Below, in pieces: positions 35,554-43,435 of a stretch of DNA of 64,000 nt. The notes under the pieces were generated by a model that saw nothing but the letters and a program-made list of their open reading frames with translations, was not told the DNA's origin and ran no database searches. The stretch comes from Acinetobacter tjernbergiae DSM 14971 = CIP 107465. Its GTDB lineage: Bacteria; Pseudomonadota; Gammaproteobacteria; Pseudomonadales; Moraxellaceae. The stretch's first letter is position 1, and every line of letters begins with the position of its first letter. Location: contig NZ_KB894373.1 of the NCBI RefSeq assembly GCF_000374425.1, positions 18,099-82,098 of the forward strand. Direction: 5' to 3'. The translations under genes and the position numbers were made by a program.

Positions 35554-36921
35554 ATGAGCTCAAAAAACATACAATTCCCAAAGGAAATCATTCATCACGT
35601 ATTCAGAAACCTGATTGTTCAATCAATTACAATTCAAAAACTTGATAAAAGTCACCCTAAACTTATAAGCAATATGAAAAGGTTAAGGGATGAAATGCAT
35701 AATGATTTTGTTAATGATTTTTTTGAATTTTATACATGTTATAAATTAGATTCAGAGCGGAAGAAAACACTGATATCTTCATTGTTTAAAAATAATCGTT
35801 TTATAGACCATGCTTTTAATTATTTTGAAACGGGAGCCCTAGGTATATCTGAGGATATTCTAAAATCTCATGCACTTACGCTCGAGCAAGTCGTGAATAT
35901 TATTAAATATAGAGAGCCTGAGTTTTTAGAAAATGTAAGTAGGATTAGTAAGCATCTTGAAATCGAAAATTTCCTTGCTGACACAACACGTGAATACTAC
36001 ATTTCGGATTTGTTGATTGATTTACCTATTGATCAACTGGTTTATGACTACATTTATTTTCAGTTACTTATTGAAAAGTATCAATATAGTGCTGACGGCG
36101 AATATCAAGCAGAACTGAGCAATCCAATTGATATCGCAAAAATGTTCAGGCCACTCAATCATTATTTACGCTTTTTTTCACCAAAGTTTACAACCTCATT
36201 TGTGGAATACAAAGAAGTAAAAAAAGGGCCATTAAGGTATGATTACTTAAGCTATAACCTAAGAATTGATGAACCCACTGAGAATATTGCGGATAGTATG
36301 ACGACATTTTTTCTGCAATACATTGCACATCGGGTCTGGTTTTATCATGACGTTGCCGATGTTGATAATGGTCAAAAGGGGATCAAGATTGAAGAATTAC
36401 ACGAAATCAGTAAGATTTTACAGACACTGGATTTGAGGTCGAATGTAGAACATAACTATGAAAAAAATATTTCAGTGCAGACAGATTTAGTCGCATTGTG
36501 GTTGTATGAAATAAACAAAGAGAAAAAAGCCAATAAACGCAATGAGATTTGTAGGCGGGAATTTGCCAAACTTGAGAACTTAAATCCAGAGGAGAGGCCT
36601 GATAAGGCTAAGTTTTTTAATACAGTTGATTTGTTACTTCAACAAGAAAAAACGGATATGAAGCCGTTGGCATTCTTGCAAGAAATATCTGAACGATTAA
36701 AAAAAATTAATGCTCTTAGTAGATATGATCTAGATATTAAATTCAGCGTGACAGATAGACTGCTCAAACCAGAGAACAAAACAGAAACCAAGGTGTTGTT
36801 GTGTTCTGCCTATACACCAGTGAGTGGAAATTCAGAACGTACAAAATGTGTAGAATATATGATCTTAAACACAACAATTAGCTCGCAATATAAAGATTTA
36901 CTGCAAAATATGGAAAAATAA
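35554..36921 (+). CDS. Hypothetical protein, 455 aa, unknown function
   Basis: Not recognised. Soluble, helical, charged; begins MSSKNIQFPKEIIHHVFRNL. No signal peptide, no clear catalytic motif. No SD precedes the ATG, and an AT-rich TAATTCTAT stands just upstream, so the mRNA may be leaderless. Its position relative to AlpA resembles that of the 361-aa gene of island A beside its AlpA/PrtN genes. Confidence 0.55.
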   Translation: MSSKNIQFPKEIIHHVFRNLIVQSITIQKLDKSHPKLISNMKRLRDEMHNDFVNDFFEFYTCYKLDSERKKTLISSLFKNNRFIDHAFNYFETGALGISEDILKSHALTLEQVVNIIKYREPEFLENVSRISKHLEIENFLADTTREYYISDLLIDLPIDQLVYDYIYFQLLIEKYQYSADGEYQAELSNPIDIAKMFRPLNHYLRFFSPKFTTSFVEYKEVKKGPLRYDYLSYNLRIDEPTENIADSMTTFFLQYIAHRVWFYHDVADVDNGQKGIKIEELHEISKILQTLDLRSNVEHNYEKNISVQTDLVALWLYEINKEKKANKRNEICRREFAKLENLNPEERPDKAKFFNTVDLLLQQEKTDMKPLAFLQEISERLKKINALSRYDLDIKFSVTDRLLKPENKTETKVLLCSAYTPVSGNSERTKCVEYMILNTTISSQYKDLLQNMEK

Positions 36922-37019
36922 TCTAACCGTAAAAAAGCATTATTTTTCTAAAATAAAGACTAATCTTTTCAAAGCCTGAGCTTATCAAAATTGCCGTTTT
37001 TAGTATCAAATTGGCTACA

Positions 37020-37047
37020 CTGCTGACTGGAATCAGTCAGCAGTTTT
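37020..37047 (+). terminator. Intrinsic terminator after the 455-aa gene
   Basis: CTGCTGACTG-GAAT-CAGTCAGCAG, a perfect 10-bp stem with a tetraloop, followed by TTTT. Confidence 0.8.
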
Positions 37048-37107
37048 GTCGGGCATAACATCAAATTTTACGTTAGCAAACGCATCAGAATTTGATGTTT
37101 TGAGTGC

Positions 37108-37620
37108 CTAAAAATTATAGGTATAGGTCAAACCGCTATTGGTTGTAACCGTCACTTCACGAACATATTCAGCCGAACAGCCTAAGTAAACTTTTGCCAC
37201 CGAACCATAACGCATATTTTGGTAATCATAAGTACCTTTACTTCTGCAATTACCACGATTGATTAAAACCCCTGTGATGGTGGTTGGCGCATCGTTCAAT
37301 GACATGATGTTTAATAAATCACTATAGCCTGTCATGGAGTATTGTGATTCTTCACGACGGACACGTACCTCAAATTGTTCCTGTGGTGCTGCTTGTACCG
37401 GTTCAACAGGTGGATCATTCAAGTCGTATTCAGAGCTATCCACCATCGTGGTTTTAAACTTATCATCACTTGGATCTTCAGTAATTGGTGAGGATGTTTC
37501 AGTTGCATGGGTTTGAGCAGTCGTCGGTTCAGGGGCTACTTCTTTTTTAGAGGGTGGACTGCATGCACTGAGGCTAGTGATTAGCAAGCCTGAGTACAGC
37601 AATGACTTGGCCAGATTCAT
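37108..37620 (-). CDS. Lipoprotein, 170 aa, unknown (small-envelope cluster B)
   Basis: Lipobox SLSACSPP near residue 20; a Thr/Glu/Pro-rich linker to about residue 75; a C-terminal domain with RREESQYSMTGYSDLLNI, GVLINRGNCRSKG and CSAEYVREVTVTTN (two Cys). Last gene of the cluster and the same length as the 170-aa secreted protein in island A, though not clearly homologous. Function unknown. Confidence 0.6.
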   Translation of the reverse strand: MNLAKSLLYSGLLITSLSACSPPSKKEVAPEPTTAQTHATETSSPITEDPSDDKFKTTMVDSSEYDLNDPPVEPVQAAPQEQFEVRVRREESQYSMTGYSDLLNIMSLNDAPTTITGVLINRGNCRSKGTYDYQNMRYGSVAKVYLGCSAEYVREVTVTTNSGLTYTYNF

Positions 37621-37656
37621 TGTTCAATTCCTATTCTTAAATTCTTTATTGATTGC

Positions 37657-37684
37657 ATTGGTTGAGCCGCATGGCTCAACCAAT
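37657..37684. other. Perfect 12-bp inverted repeat between cluster B genes
   Basis: ATTGGTTGAGCC-GCAT-GGCTCAACCAAT. No T run on the minus strand; possibly an mRNA-stabilising or partial-termination structure within the operon. Confidence 0.55.
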
Positions 37685-37723
37685 CATTTGGTTTTTGCAT
37701 TATTGTTTTGATGATTGAGATCG

Positions 37724-38035
37724 TTATTTACATTGACCTGAGCGGACCGACTCAACCAGACGTGGTTGAGTTTGCTCAGCACTCAGGCGTAGGCAAATCA
37801 CCTTTTTTGATTTGGCAGAACTGGAAATCAATTCCTCACCCTGAATTGGGTTTGCTCCACCAGCGTTATACACCATATAGCGTTTGCCTGAAGTCGTTTT
37901 AAACGTAAATGCATCACCTGACTCGCTAAAGCCCTCAATTGTCTTCACTGTTACAGTGATCGCGTTAGAATTAGATTTAGCGAGGGCAGAAGCACACAAC
38001 ACACTGAGCCCCAAAGCTAAAAATAGTTTCTTCAT
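37724..38035 (-). CDS. Secreted protein, 103 aa, unknown (small-envelope cluster B)
   Basis: Signal peptide MKKLFLALGLSVLCASALA. Mature part has the strand-like FTFKTTSGKRYMVYNAGG segment and two Cys (KKVICLRL and the near-terminal GQCK). Same operon position as the 114-aa secreted protein of island A. Function unknown. Confidence 0.6.
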   Translation of the reverse strand: MKKLFLALGLSVLCASALAKSNSNAITVTVKTIEGFSESGDAFTFKTTSGKRYMVYNAGGANPIQGEELISSSAKSKKVICLRLSAEQTQPRLVESVRSGQCK

Positions 38036-38056
38036 CTTGAATCTCCTTATGCTTAT

Positions 38057-38203
38057 TTATTTCCTAAAAATGGTGACAGGCCAGACCGCTGCTTTACCGA
38101 GATTGTAGGAATAAGGCAGGTGAGCGGTGCTGCTACAATTTTTGAAATAGACTGAGCAAATCACTGCGATAACGATGTAGCCGATAATTAAATAATTTTT
38201 CAT
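38057..38203 (-). CDS. 48-aa small membrane protein (small-envelope cluster B)
   Basis: Encodes MKNYLIIGYIVIAVICSVYF, a single membrane span, then NLGKAAVWPVTIFRK, which matches HIGRGIVWPAVMF of the 74-aa protein in island A. Fifteen nt after the lipoprotein gene. Function unknown. Confidence 0.6.
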   Translation of the reverse strand: MKNYLIIGYIVIAVICSVYFKNCSSTAHLPYSYNLGKAAVWPVTIFRK

Positions 38204-38217
38204 TTTTGATTCCTGAT

Positions 38218-38493
38218 TTATTCTTTACATTGTTGTACGGCATTCGCCATCACCGTGTTAAATTCTGGTGGTGGTTGCATGGTTTCCCGAGTGGTGACAT
38301 CTGCCATGCTTTCCATAAACTCAGGCGAGTAGTGCGCCTCAACCTTGTCGTAAATACAGGAGCAGGTTGAACGATCTAGACCACCTGCCTGACAGCCTGC
38401 TTTAAAATCACGTTTGACCTTGCTGTCACATGCGACGAGTAGATTGCTAATTAAGACAAGAGTGATGACCCCGAACCACGTTTGATATTTCAT
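38218..38493 (-). CDS. Small lipoprotein, 91 aa (small-envelope cluster B)
   Basis: Lipobox LLVACDS. Homologous to the 85-aa lipoprotein at 24227: RDFKAGCQAGGLDRSTCSCI, YDKVEAHYSPEF, C-terminal QQCKE. The conserved Cys pattern suggests a disulfide-bonded small fold. Function unknown. Confidence 0.7.
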   Translation of the reverse strand: MKYQTWFGVITLVLISNLLVACDSKVKRDFKAGCQAGGLDRSTCSCIYDKVEAHYSPEFMESMADVTTRETMQPPPEFNTVMANAVQQCKE

Positions 38494-38544
38494 AGATATT
38501 CCAATTCATGGTGATGTGTTGTTTTTAAAATCGTGATGGATTGC

Positions 38545-38664
38545 CTATTTATGCCAACCTGCCAGATAGACCAGCAGCCATAAAAAACCCAGCAATAAAA
38601 TAAAGCTTGGTCCAAGAGCCACCACGACGATGACAACCAAAATAAGCTGTGCAATGAATTCCAT
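38545..38664 (-). CDS. 39-aa single-span membrane protein (small-envelope cluster B)
   Basis: Encodes MEFIAQLILVVIVVVALGPS and a second hydrophobic half ending LAGWHK. Counterpart of the 43-aa protein in island A (both with a central ALGP/FLGLP turn), but here it precedes the lipoprotein. Function unknown. Confidence 0.6.
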   Translation of the reverse strand: MEFIAQLILVVIVVVALGPSFILLLGFLWLLVYLAGWHK

Positions 38665-38732
38665 GATTTTTATCCAGCACAAAACACCACTGACCAAAAT
38701 GGATGCAGCAGTTAATTGATGCCTTGAATCAG

Positions 38733-38828
38733 TCAGGACATAGCGAAAGCGTGTGATAAATGAATGGGAATAAAATGCTTGAGAGGCGGAGAAAGTGCAG
38801 GGGAATAAAGCACAGTAAATTGCGTCAT
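38733..38828 (-). CDS. 31-codon leader ORF controlled by the C4-type RNA (island B)
   Basis: ATG at 38828 preceded at 6 nt by AAGGAG (38840-38835). The peptide begins MTQFTVLYSPAL and contains FIPIHL, matching the IPIHF of the island A leader ORF. The SD lies inside the pairing segment ACCTAAG. Next gene follows after 68 nt. Confidence 0.6.
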   Translation of the reverse strand: MTQFTVLYSPALSPPLKHFIPIHLSHAFAMS

Positions 38829-39052
38829 GGTTGACTCCTTAGGTATTAAGAAGTTCTACCGAATCACTGTCAATTGATTATGGTGGCAGAACGAAAGAGG
38901 GTTGACAGACTGAACCTAAGAATCAGCACACCCGAAGGTGTCCCCCTCCCGTTCTACCGCAGAGGGAGCACGAGAACTCACACCAAAAGAAAAATATCTT
39001 TTAGTGCACTTAGGAAACGGTCTGTCAAAACCGACTGACAATGTAGGTCAGC
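38829..39052 (-). ncRNA. C4/CI-type antisense RNA locus of island B
   Basis: Same layout as 24702-24938. Target 1: TTGACAGAC (39028-39020) and CCTAAG (39014-39009). Antisense block: CTTAGGT (38920-38914) and GTCTGTCAA (38910-38902). Target 2: TTGACAG (38873-38867) and ACCTAAG (38844-38838), running into the SD. Between islands the SD-proximal segment changes from CATCTAG to CCTAAG and its two partners change with it. The hairpin flank also covaries (CGT/ACG in A, GTG/CAC in B). This is strong evidence for conserved base pairing with a different specificity. Confidence 0.75.
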
Positions 39053-39058
39053 CCTTGC

Positions 39059-39087
39059 ATCATAATCGCTGCTAAAAAACAGGTCAA
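39059..39087 (-). promoter_or_regulatory. Sigma70 promoter of the C4-type RNA, island B
   Basis: Minus strand -35 TTGACC (39087-39082), 17-nt spacer, -10 TATGAT (39064-39059). Its spacing to the RNA matches island A exactly. Confidence 0.75.
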
Positions 39088-39238
39088 TTGATCTGTTTAA
39101 TCATCATTCAAAAATCGCCTAAAACTGATGATAAAAAACGCATTCTAAAAAAATACAAATACATAGCATCTAGATGAGAACGGTGTTTCTCCATTTGAGA
39201 CCGCACCAATACATGCTTTAGCTACATCGCAATCACTT

Positions 39239-39265
39239 TGCCTGCTTCCTCAGCAGGCTTTTTTT
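39239..39265 (+). terminator. Intrinsic terminator before the zinc-ribbon gene (island B)
   Basis: GCCTGCT-TCCTC-AGCAGGC then seven T, 24 nt upstream of the start codon. Confidence 0.85.
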
Positions 39266-39288
39266 ATTCATTTACAGGAAATACCACA

Positions 39289-39606
39289 ATGAGTTTGCCA
39301 TGTCCTTACTGCCAGTCTAGAGAGACGGTACAAATGCAATCCCCCCAACATTTACCCACTATTTCAACCAATAACCCTATTTCCAATAGCGTGATGTCAC
39401 CGATGGCACTTGCCACTTTAGGAGTCAGTGTTTCCAAAAGTCTGAATATTCCTCCGATTGCAGGCGCAATCGTTGGGGTACTGATTGGCGGTATCTGGAT
39501 GTTGATCACTGAAGATGAACAGCAACAACCACTACACCCAACTTATCGCAGACAGTATTACTGCAACAACTGTGACCGCAGCTTTAGCCCGAATTTACGC
39601 AATTAA
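39289..39606 (+). CDS. Zinc-ribbon small membrane protein (module gene 1, island B)
   Basis: 105 aa starting MSLPCPYCQSRETVQ after ACAGGAA. CPYC and C-terminal CNNCDRSF knuckles with a hydrophobic middle (IPPIAGAIVGVLIGGIWMLI). An in-frame ATG at 39238 lies before the terminator and is rejected. Homologous in layout to the island A gene and nearly identical to the truncated island C copy. Confidence 0.72.
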   Translation: MSLPCPYCQSRETVQMQSPQHLPTISTNNPISNSVMSPMALATLGVSVSKSLNIPPIAGAIVGVLIGGIWMLITEDEQQQPLHPTYRRQYYCNNCDRSFSPNLRN

Positions 39607-39669
39607 GTATTTAGCAAAATTTAAATCGAACCCTTTTACCCATTCAAAATCGATACAGGAATTATTCTT

Positions 39670-40725
39670 ATGGCACATTTAGTTGAAACTATGGCATTCA
39701 CTGGACAAACCCCTTGGCATGGCTTAGGCAATGAACTCACACCAAACCAACCTATCGAGGTCTGGGCACAACAGGCAGGCATGGATTGGCGGATTGAATC
39801 CTCCGATGTCAGTTACATGGCACAGAATGAAAAGGGGCAAAGCATTATTATGCCGTTTGAGGAACAACGAGTGCTTTTCCGATCAGATACTCATGCACCT
39901 TTATCCGTAGTCAGCCAACGTTTTCAGGAAGTGCAACCGATGGAAATCCTACACTTCTACAAAGACCTGACAGAGCAATCAGGCTTTGAATTGGAAACCG
40001 CAGGCGTACTCAAAGGTGGTAAGAAATTCTGGGCACTGGCTAAGACTGGACAGACTTCAGCACTCAAGGGTAAGGATGTGAGTAATGGCTATATTCTACT
40101 AGCGACGGCTTGTGATGGCACTCTAGCAACCACTGCACAGTTCACCAGTATCCGGGTGGTATGTAACAATACTTTGGCAATTGCTCTCAAAGGACAAAAT
40201 ACCAGTGCAGGTGTGGTTAAAGTCCCACACAGCACTCGTTTCGATGCTGAGAAAGTTAAACAACAGTTGGGTATTTCAGTCCGTGCATGGGATGAACACA
40301 TGTATGAAATGAAACAACTGAGCCAGCGTAAGGTAACTCAGCAGGAAGCAGCAGCCTACTTTGATGCGGTGTTTAACAATACCAACCTAACTATGGCTGA
40401 ACAAGATGAAAGCATCATTCAGTTCTATCGAAATGCTGCTATGCCAAACCAAGGCATCAACACCCCAACCAAAGCGGACAATAAAACCGAGCCAAATGGA
40501 CGTGCCATGTCGAAAGTCATGACCATGTTTAACGGACATGGACGTGGTGCAGAACTGAGTTCAGCCAAGGATAACGCTTATGGATTATTGTGCAGCATCA
40601 CCGAGTTCTGTGACCATGAACGTCGAGCGATGAGTACCGATCATCGACTCGATTCAGCATGGTTTGGTGCAGGGGCTGCCATTAAACAGCGTGGTCTGGA
40701 ACAGGCATTGAGAATGATTGCCTAA
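39670..40725 (+). CDS. DUF932 protein (module gene 2, island B)
   Basis: 351 aa, uninterrupted version of the gene split by the intron in island A. Conserved N-terminus MAHLVETMAFTGQTPWHGLG, central YILLATACDGTLATTAQFTS, and C-terminal EFCDHERRAMSTDHRLDSAW. DUF932 proteins are common in phages, plasmids and ICEs beside recombination genes; function not known. Confidence 0.82.
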   Translation: MAHLVETMAFTGQTPWHGLGNELTPNQPIEVWAQQAGMDWRIESSDVSYMAQNEKGQSIIMPFEEQRVLFRSDTHAPLSVVSQRFQEVQPMEILHFYKDLTEQSGFELETAGVLKGGKKFWALAKTGQTSALKGKDVSNGYILLATACDGTLATTAQFTSIRVVCNNTLAIALKGQNTSAGVVKVPHSTRFDAEKVKQQLGISVRAWDEHMYEMKQLSQRKVTQQEAAAYFDAVFNNTNLTMAEQDESIIQFYRNAAMPNQGINTPTKADNKTEPNGRAMSKVMTMFNGHGRGAELSSAKDNAYGLLCSITEFCDHERRAMSTDHRLDSAWFGAGAAIKQRGLEQALRMIA

Positions 40726-40798
40726 ATTCAGTTTCAATTAAGCCAGCTCCATTAGCCTAAGCATACAGTAACACCGTACAAGCACAGCAACACCTTTA

Positions 40799-40822
40799 GC
40801 CGCACCCTCATGCGGCTTTTTT
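40799..40822 (+). terminator. Intrinsic terminator between DUF932 and YqaJ genes (island B)
   Basis: GCCGCA-CCCTCA-TGCGGC then TTTTTT; 50 nt before the next start codon. Confidence 0.82.
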
Positions 40823-40871
40823 ATGCCCAAAATTCAGCTTTTACGATTTTATCGATACAGGAATAATTGCA

Positions 40872-41999
40872 ATGAATAGTCATACTCAAATTCAAAACAC
40901 GCTAAATAACCCACCACTACAACCCTATTTACCGAATCTAAATCAATCCATTCAGCAGATTGAGGTGGGAACCCGAACCAAACGAGATCGACCGAATACG
41001 CAACCACGAAAGACCAAAGCCCTTACAGCAAAAAGACTTGCCAACACCAAACAGCTCAATTACCAACAATGGCTAGAGGTCAGAAAACAGGGTATTGGCA
41101 GCAGTGATGCAGCAACGGCCTGTGGACTGAATCCCTATATGTCGATGCTGGAACTGTGGATGATCAAGACAGGGCGGATGCAACAAAACATCGAGGATGA
41201 AAGTGCAGGTTACGCACCCTTGTACTGGGGAAAAAAGCTAGAACCTTTGGTGGCTGAATACTACAGCATGCACACCAATCATAAAGTCCGTCGAGTTAAT
41301 GCAGTATTGCAACACCCTGATGAAGACAAACAGTTTATGTTGGCGAACTTGGATTATGCTGTAGTCGGTAATGAAGAAGTGCAAATTTTGGAATGTAAAA
41401 CCGTGGGGGAATATGGCGCAAAACTATGGCGAGATGGCGTGCCTTTATATGTGCTGTGTCAGGTACAGCATCAATTGGCAGTGACAGGTAAACAGGCAGC
41501 GCATATTTGTGCCTTGATCTGTGGGCATGAAACCAAAATCTATAAAGTGACTCGTAATGAAACTGTGATTCAGCACATCATTAATGCGGAACGTCATTTC
41601 TGGCAATGTGTCGAAACAGGTATTCCACCCAGTGTAGATGCTTCGGATTCAGCAGCTAAAGCCTTGCAACAACTTTATCCTGAACAGATTCCATTAACAG
41701 TAGAAGACCTGACCCAAAATGAACAAGCTAATTATTTGTTTAATCAGTTACTAGAGGAGCGACATAAAGTTGAACAACACCAGCAGTATTTTGATGAACT
41801 GAAACATCAACTACAAATGATGATGAAAGAAGCAGAGCGAGCGGTATTTACAGGTGGTTCAGTCACATGGAAGAAATCACAAGACTCAATCAGCCTAGAC
41901 AGTAAATCATTGCTTAAACAGCATCCTGAATACCTACAGCAATTTCCCCAAACCAAAGCAGGAACACGACGCTTTCAGATTTATCCGAATGGTGGATAG
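40872..41999 (+). CDS. YqaJ-type exonuclease (module gene 3, island B)
   Basis: 375 aa, paralogue of 11867-12934: RKQGIGSSDAATACGLNPYM, LANLDYAVVG, ILECKTVGEY with E-x-K and QVQHQLAVTGKQA. It has a longer basic N-terminus (about 60 residues, TKRDRPNTQPRKTK). Presumed 5'-3' exonuclease or recombinase component. Confidence 0.85.
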   Translation: MNSHTQIQNTLNNPPLQPYLPNLNQSIQQIEVGTRTKRDRPNTQPRKTKALTAKRLANTKQLNYQQWLEVRKQGIGSSDAATACGLNPYMSMLELWMIKTGRMQQNIEDESAGYAPLYWGKKLEPLVAEYYSMHTNHKVRRVNAVLQHPDEDKQFMLANLDYAVVGNEEVQILECKTVGEYGAKLWRDGVPLYVLCQVQHQLAVTGKQAAHICALICGHETKIYKVTRNETVIQHIINAERHFWQCVETGIPPSVDASDSAAKALQQLYPEQIPLTVEDLTQNEQANYLFNQLLEERHKVEQHQQYFDELKHQLQMMMKEAERAVFTGGSVTWKKSQDSISLDSKSLLKQHPEYLQQFPQTKAGTRRFQIYPNGG

Positions 42000-42050
42000 G
42001 GCTGATACCCAAGTAACCCATTTCAATTTAACTAACACCCCAACCAACTG

Positions 42051-42082
42051 ATCCCATACCCCAAACAAGTATGGGATTTTTT
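42051..42082 (+). terminator. Intrinsic terminator between YqaJ and Gp3-like genes (island B)
   Basis: ATCCCATAC-N9-GTATGGGAT followed by TTTTT, about 64 nt upstream of the start codon. Confidence 0.82.
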
Positions 42083-42145
42083 ATGCCCAAAATTTATTTA
42101 TCCAAATTTAAACGCCATTTCAACATCTATATAGAGTACATCATC

Positions 42146-43045
42146 ATGATTAAAGGTTTAGCTATTACCCCACCTGTGTTGGGGCGTATCAGTATCGGCA
42201 AAATTGTCGAAAAGAATGGAAAACGTCTGCCTGAAAAAGATGATCAATTTACCATTACCAGCCAAATCCAAAATAAAGATGGGTGGGTCAAACATCCACT
42301 GGATGAGCAACTACGTGCCAAAGCGCCCAATCAGAACCAAAAGCTGAGAAGCATTCCAGTCCGCATGATCTTCAATGATCCCGATCTCAACTTAAGAGCA
42401 GAGTACAGCCTATTTGACCGCCAAACTGGACGTTTAATCTGTTCAGGCAATGGCGAAAGCTGTCAGCGACTCGGTCAAAATGGCATTGAACAACATCCAT
42501 GTCCATCACCTGATTTATGTCCATTGGCACAGGGTGGATTATGCAAGCCCTATGGCAGACTCTACGTCAACTTAGATGAATCAGATGAGTTTGGTACTTT
42601 CATCTTTAGAACCACAGGCTTTAACAGCATCCGCACTTTGGCAGCTCGACTTCGTTACTATCACGCAGCATCGGGTGACTTACTTTCTTGTTTGCCATTG
42701 CAATTGACCTTGCGAGGTAAAAGCACCACACAAAGTTACCGTACCCCGATCTACTACGTGGATCTGACTTTACGTGATGGCACAAACCTGAAAGATGCGA
42801 TTAGTTCAGCCAAACAGATGGATGAACAAAGTAAGACAGCAGGGTTCTATCAGGAGGCTTTGGATCATGTGGCACGGCAGGGTTATGGTAATGCCTGCTT
42901 TGAGGTGGGAGGTGAAGAGGGTTTGGATATAGTGGAGGAGTTTTACAGCGTTGAATCTCAAACAGAGCATCAGCAAACGCATGATCTCACTCATGTTCAA
43001 GATATTCAGAAAGGCTTACAGCAGTCGGTTCAAGCTCTGAATTAA
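42146..43045 (+). CDS. Gp3/RDF-like protein (module gene 4, island B)
   Basis: 299 aa, almost identical to 13009-13908 except the last ~35 residues. The start MIKGLAITPP at 42146 matches the island A copy; the longer frame from 42071 runs out of the terminator and is rejected. Cys motif CSGNGESCQR and CPSPDLCPLAQGGLC retained. Role uncertain, see the island A entry. Confidence 0.62.
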   Translation: MIKGLAITPPVLGRISIGKIVEKNGKRLPEKDDQFTITSQIQNKDGWVKHPLDEQLRAKAPNQNQKLRSIPVRMIFNDPDLNLRAEYSLFDRQTGRLICSGNGESCQRLGQNGIEQHPCPSPDLCPLAQGGLCKPYGRLYVNLDESDEFGTFIFRTTGFNSIRTLAARLRYYHAASGDLLSCLPLQLTLRGKSTTQSYRTPIYYVDLTLRDGTNLKDAISSAKQMDEQSKTAGFYQEALDHVARQGYGNACFEVGGEEGLDIVEEFYSVESQTEHQQTHDLTHVQDIQKGLQQSVQALN

Positions 43046-43048
43046 ATA

Positions 43049-43076
43049 CTGTTGGGGGCTAAGAAGCCCCCAACAG
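43049..43076. terminator. Hairpin closing the island B module
   Basis: CTGTTGGGGGCT-AAGA-AGCCCCCAACAG, 12-bp perfect stem, no T run; separates the module from the convergent copper genes. Confidence 0.65.
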
Positions 43077-43148
43077 TAATATTGCTACTATTTTTTATTA
43101 AAAAATTTGAACTACTTATTGAATCAATAAACATTACTTAAGTATCGT

Positions 43149-43421
43149 TTATTTGGAGGGCGGTAGTACGTTAGGCTTTTGTAACATTAATCCATTTATA
43201 ACTTTTTGTTGTCTACTATCCTCATTACGTAGTTGTTTATCTTTGGAATGATGGTCATCTTTATTCTCATCAACTTTGGTATCGCCATGGTTATGATCAG
43301 TAATATTACGTAATTCAGTATCATCTAAGGAGCGAATCGTTTTTGAAGTGCTAGGTTCAGCCCAAGATATTGTATTTAAAAATATGAGAAATAATAAATT
43401 GTACTTCATCCATGAAGTCAT
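43149..43421 (-). CDS. Small His/Asp-rich secreted protein, 90 aa
   Basis: N-terminal hydrophobic signal (YNLLFLIFLNTISWA) and a mature part rich in His, Asp and Lys (ITDHNHGDTKVDENKDDHHSK), suggesting metal binding in the periplasm. 14 nt downstream of copD and probably co-transcribed. Family not recognised. Confidence 0.6.
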   Translation of the reverse strand: MTSWMKYNLLFLIFLNTISWAEPSTSKTIRSLDDTELRNITDHNHGDTKVDENKDDHHSKDKQLRNEDSRQQKVINGLMLQKPNVLPPSK

Positions 43422-43435
43422 AGCGTGATCCTTTT

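Noticed and set aside
39238..39288. Upstream start for the zinc-ribbon gene of island B
   Set aside because: The extension reads through a terminator hairpin; an SD precedes the ATG at 39289, and the island A gene supports that start.
42071..42145. Longer N-terminus of the island B Gp3-like protein
   Set aside because: It begins in the terminator T tract and the island A copy starts at the MIKGLAITPP methionine.
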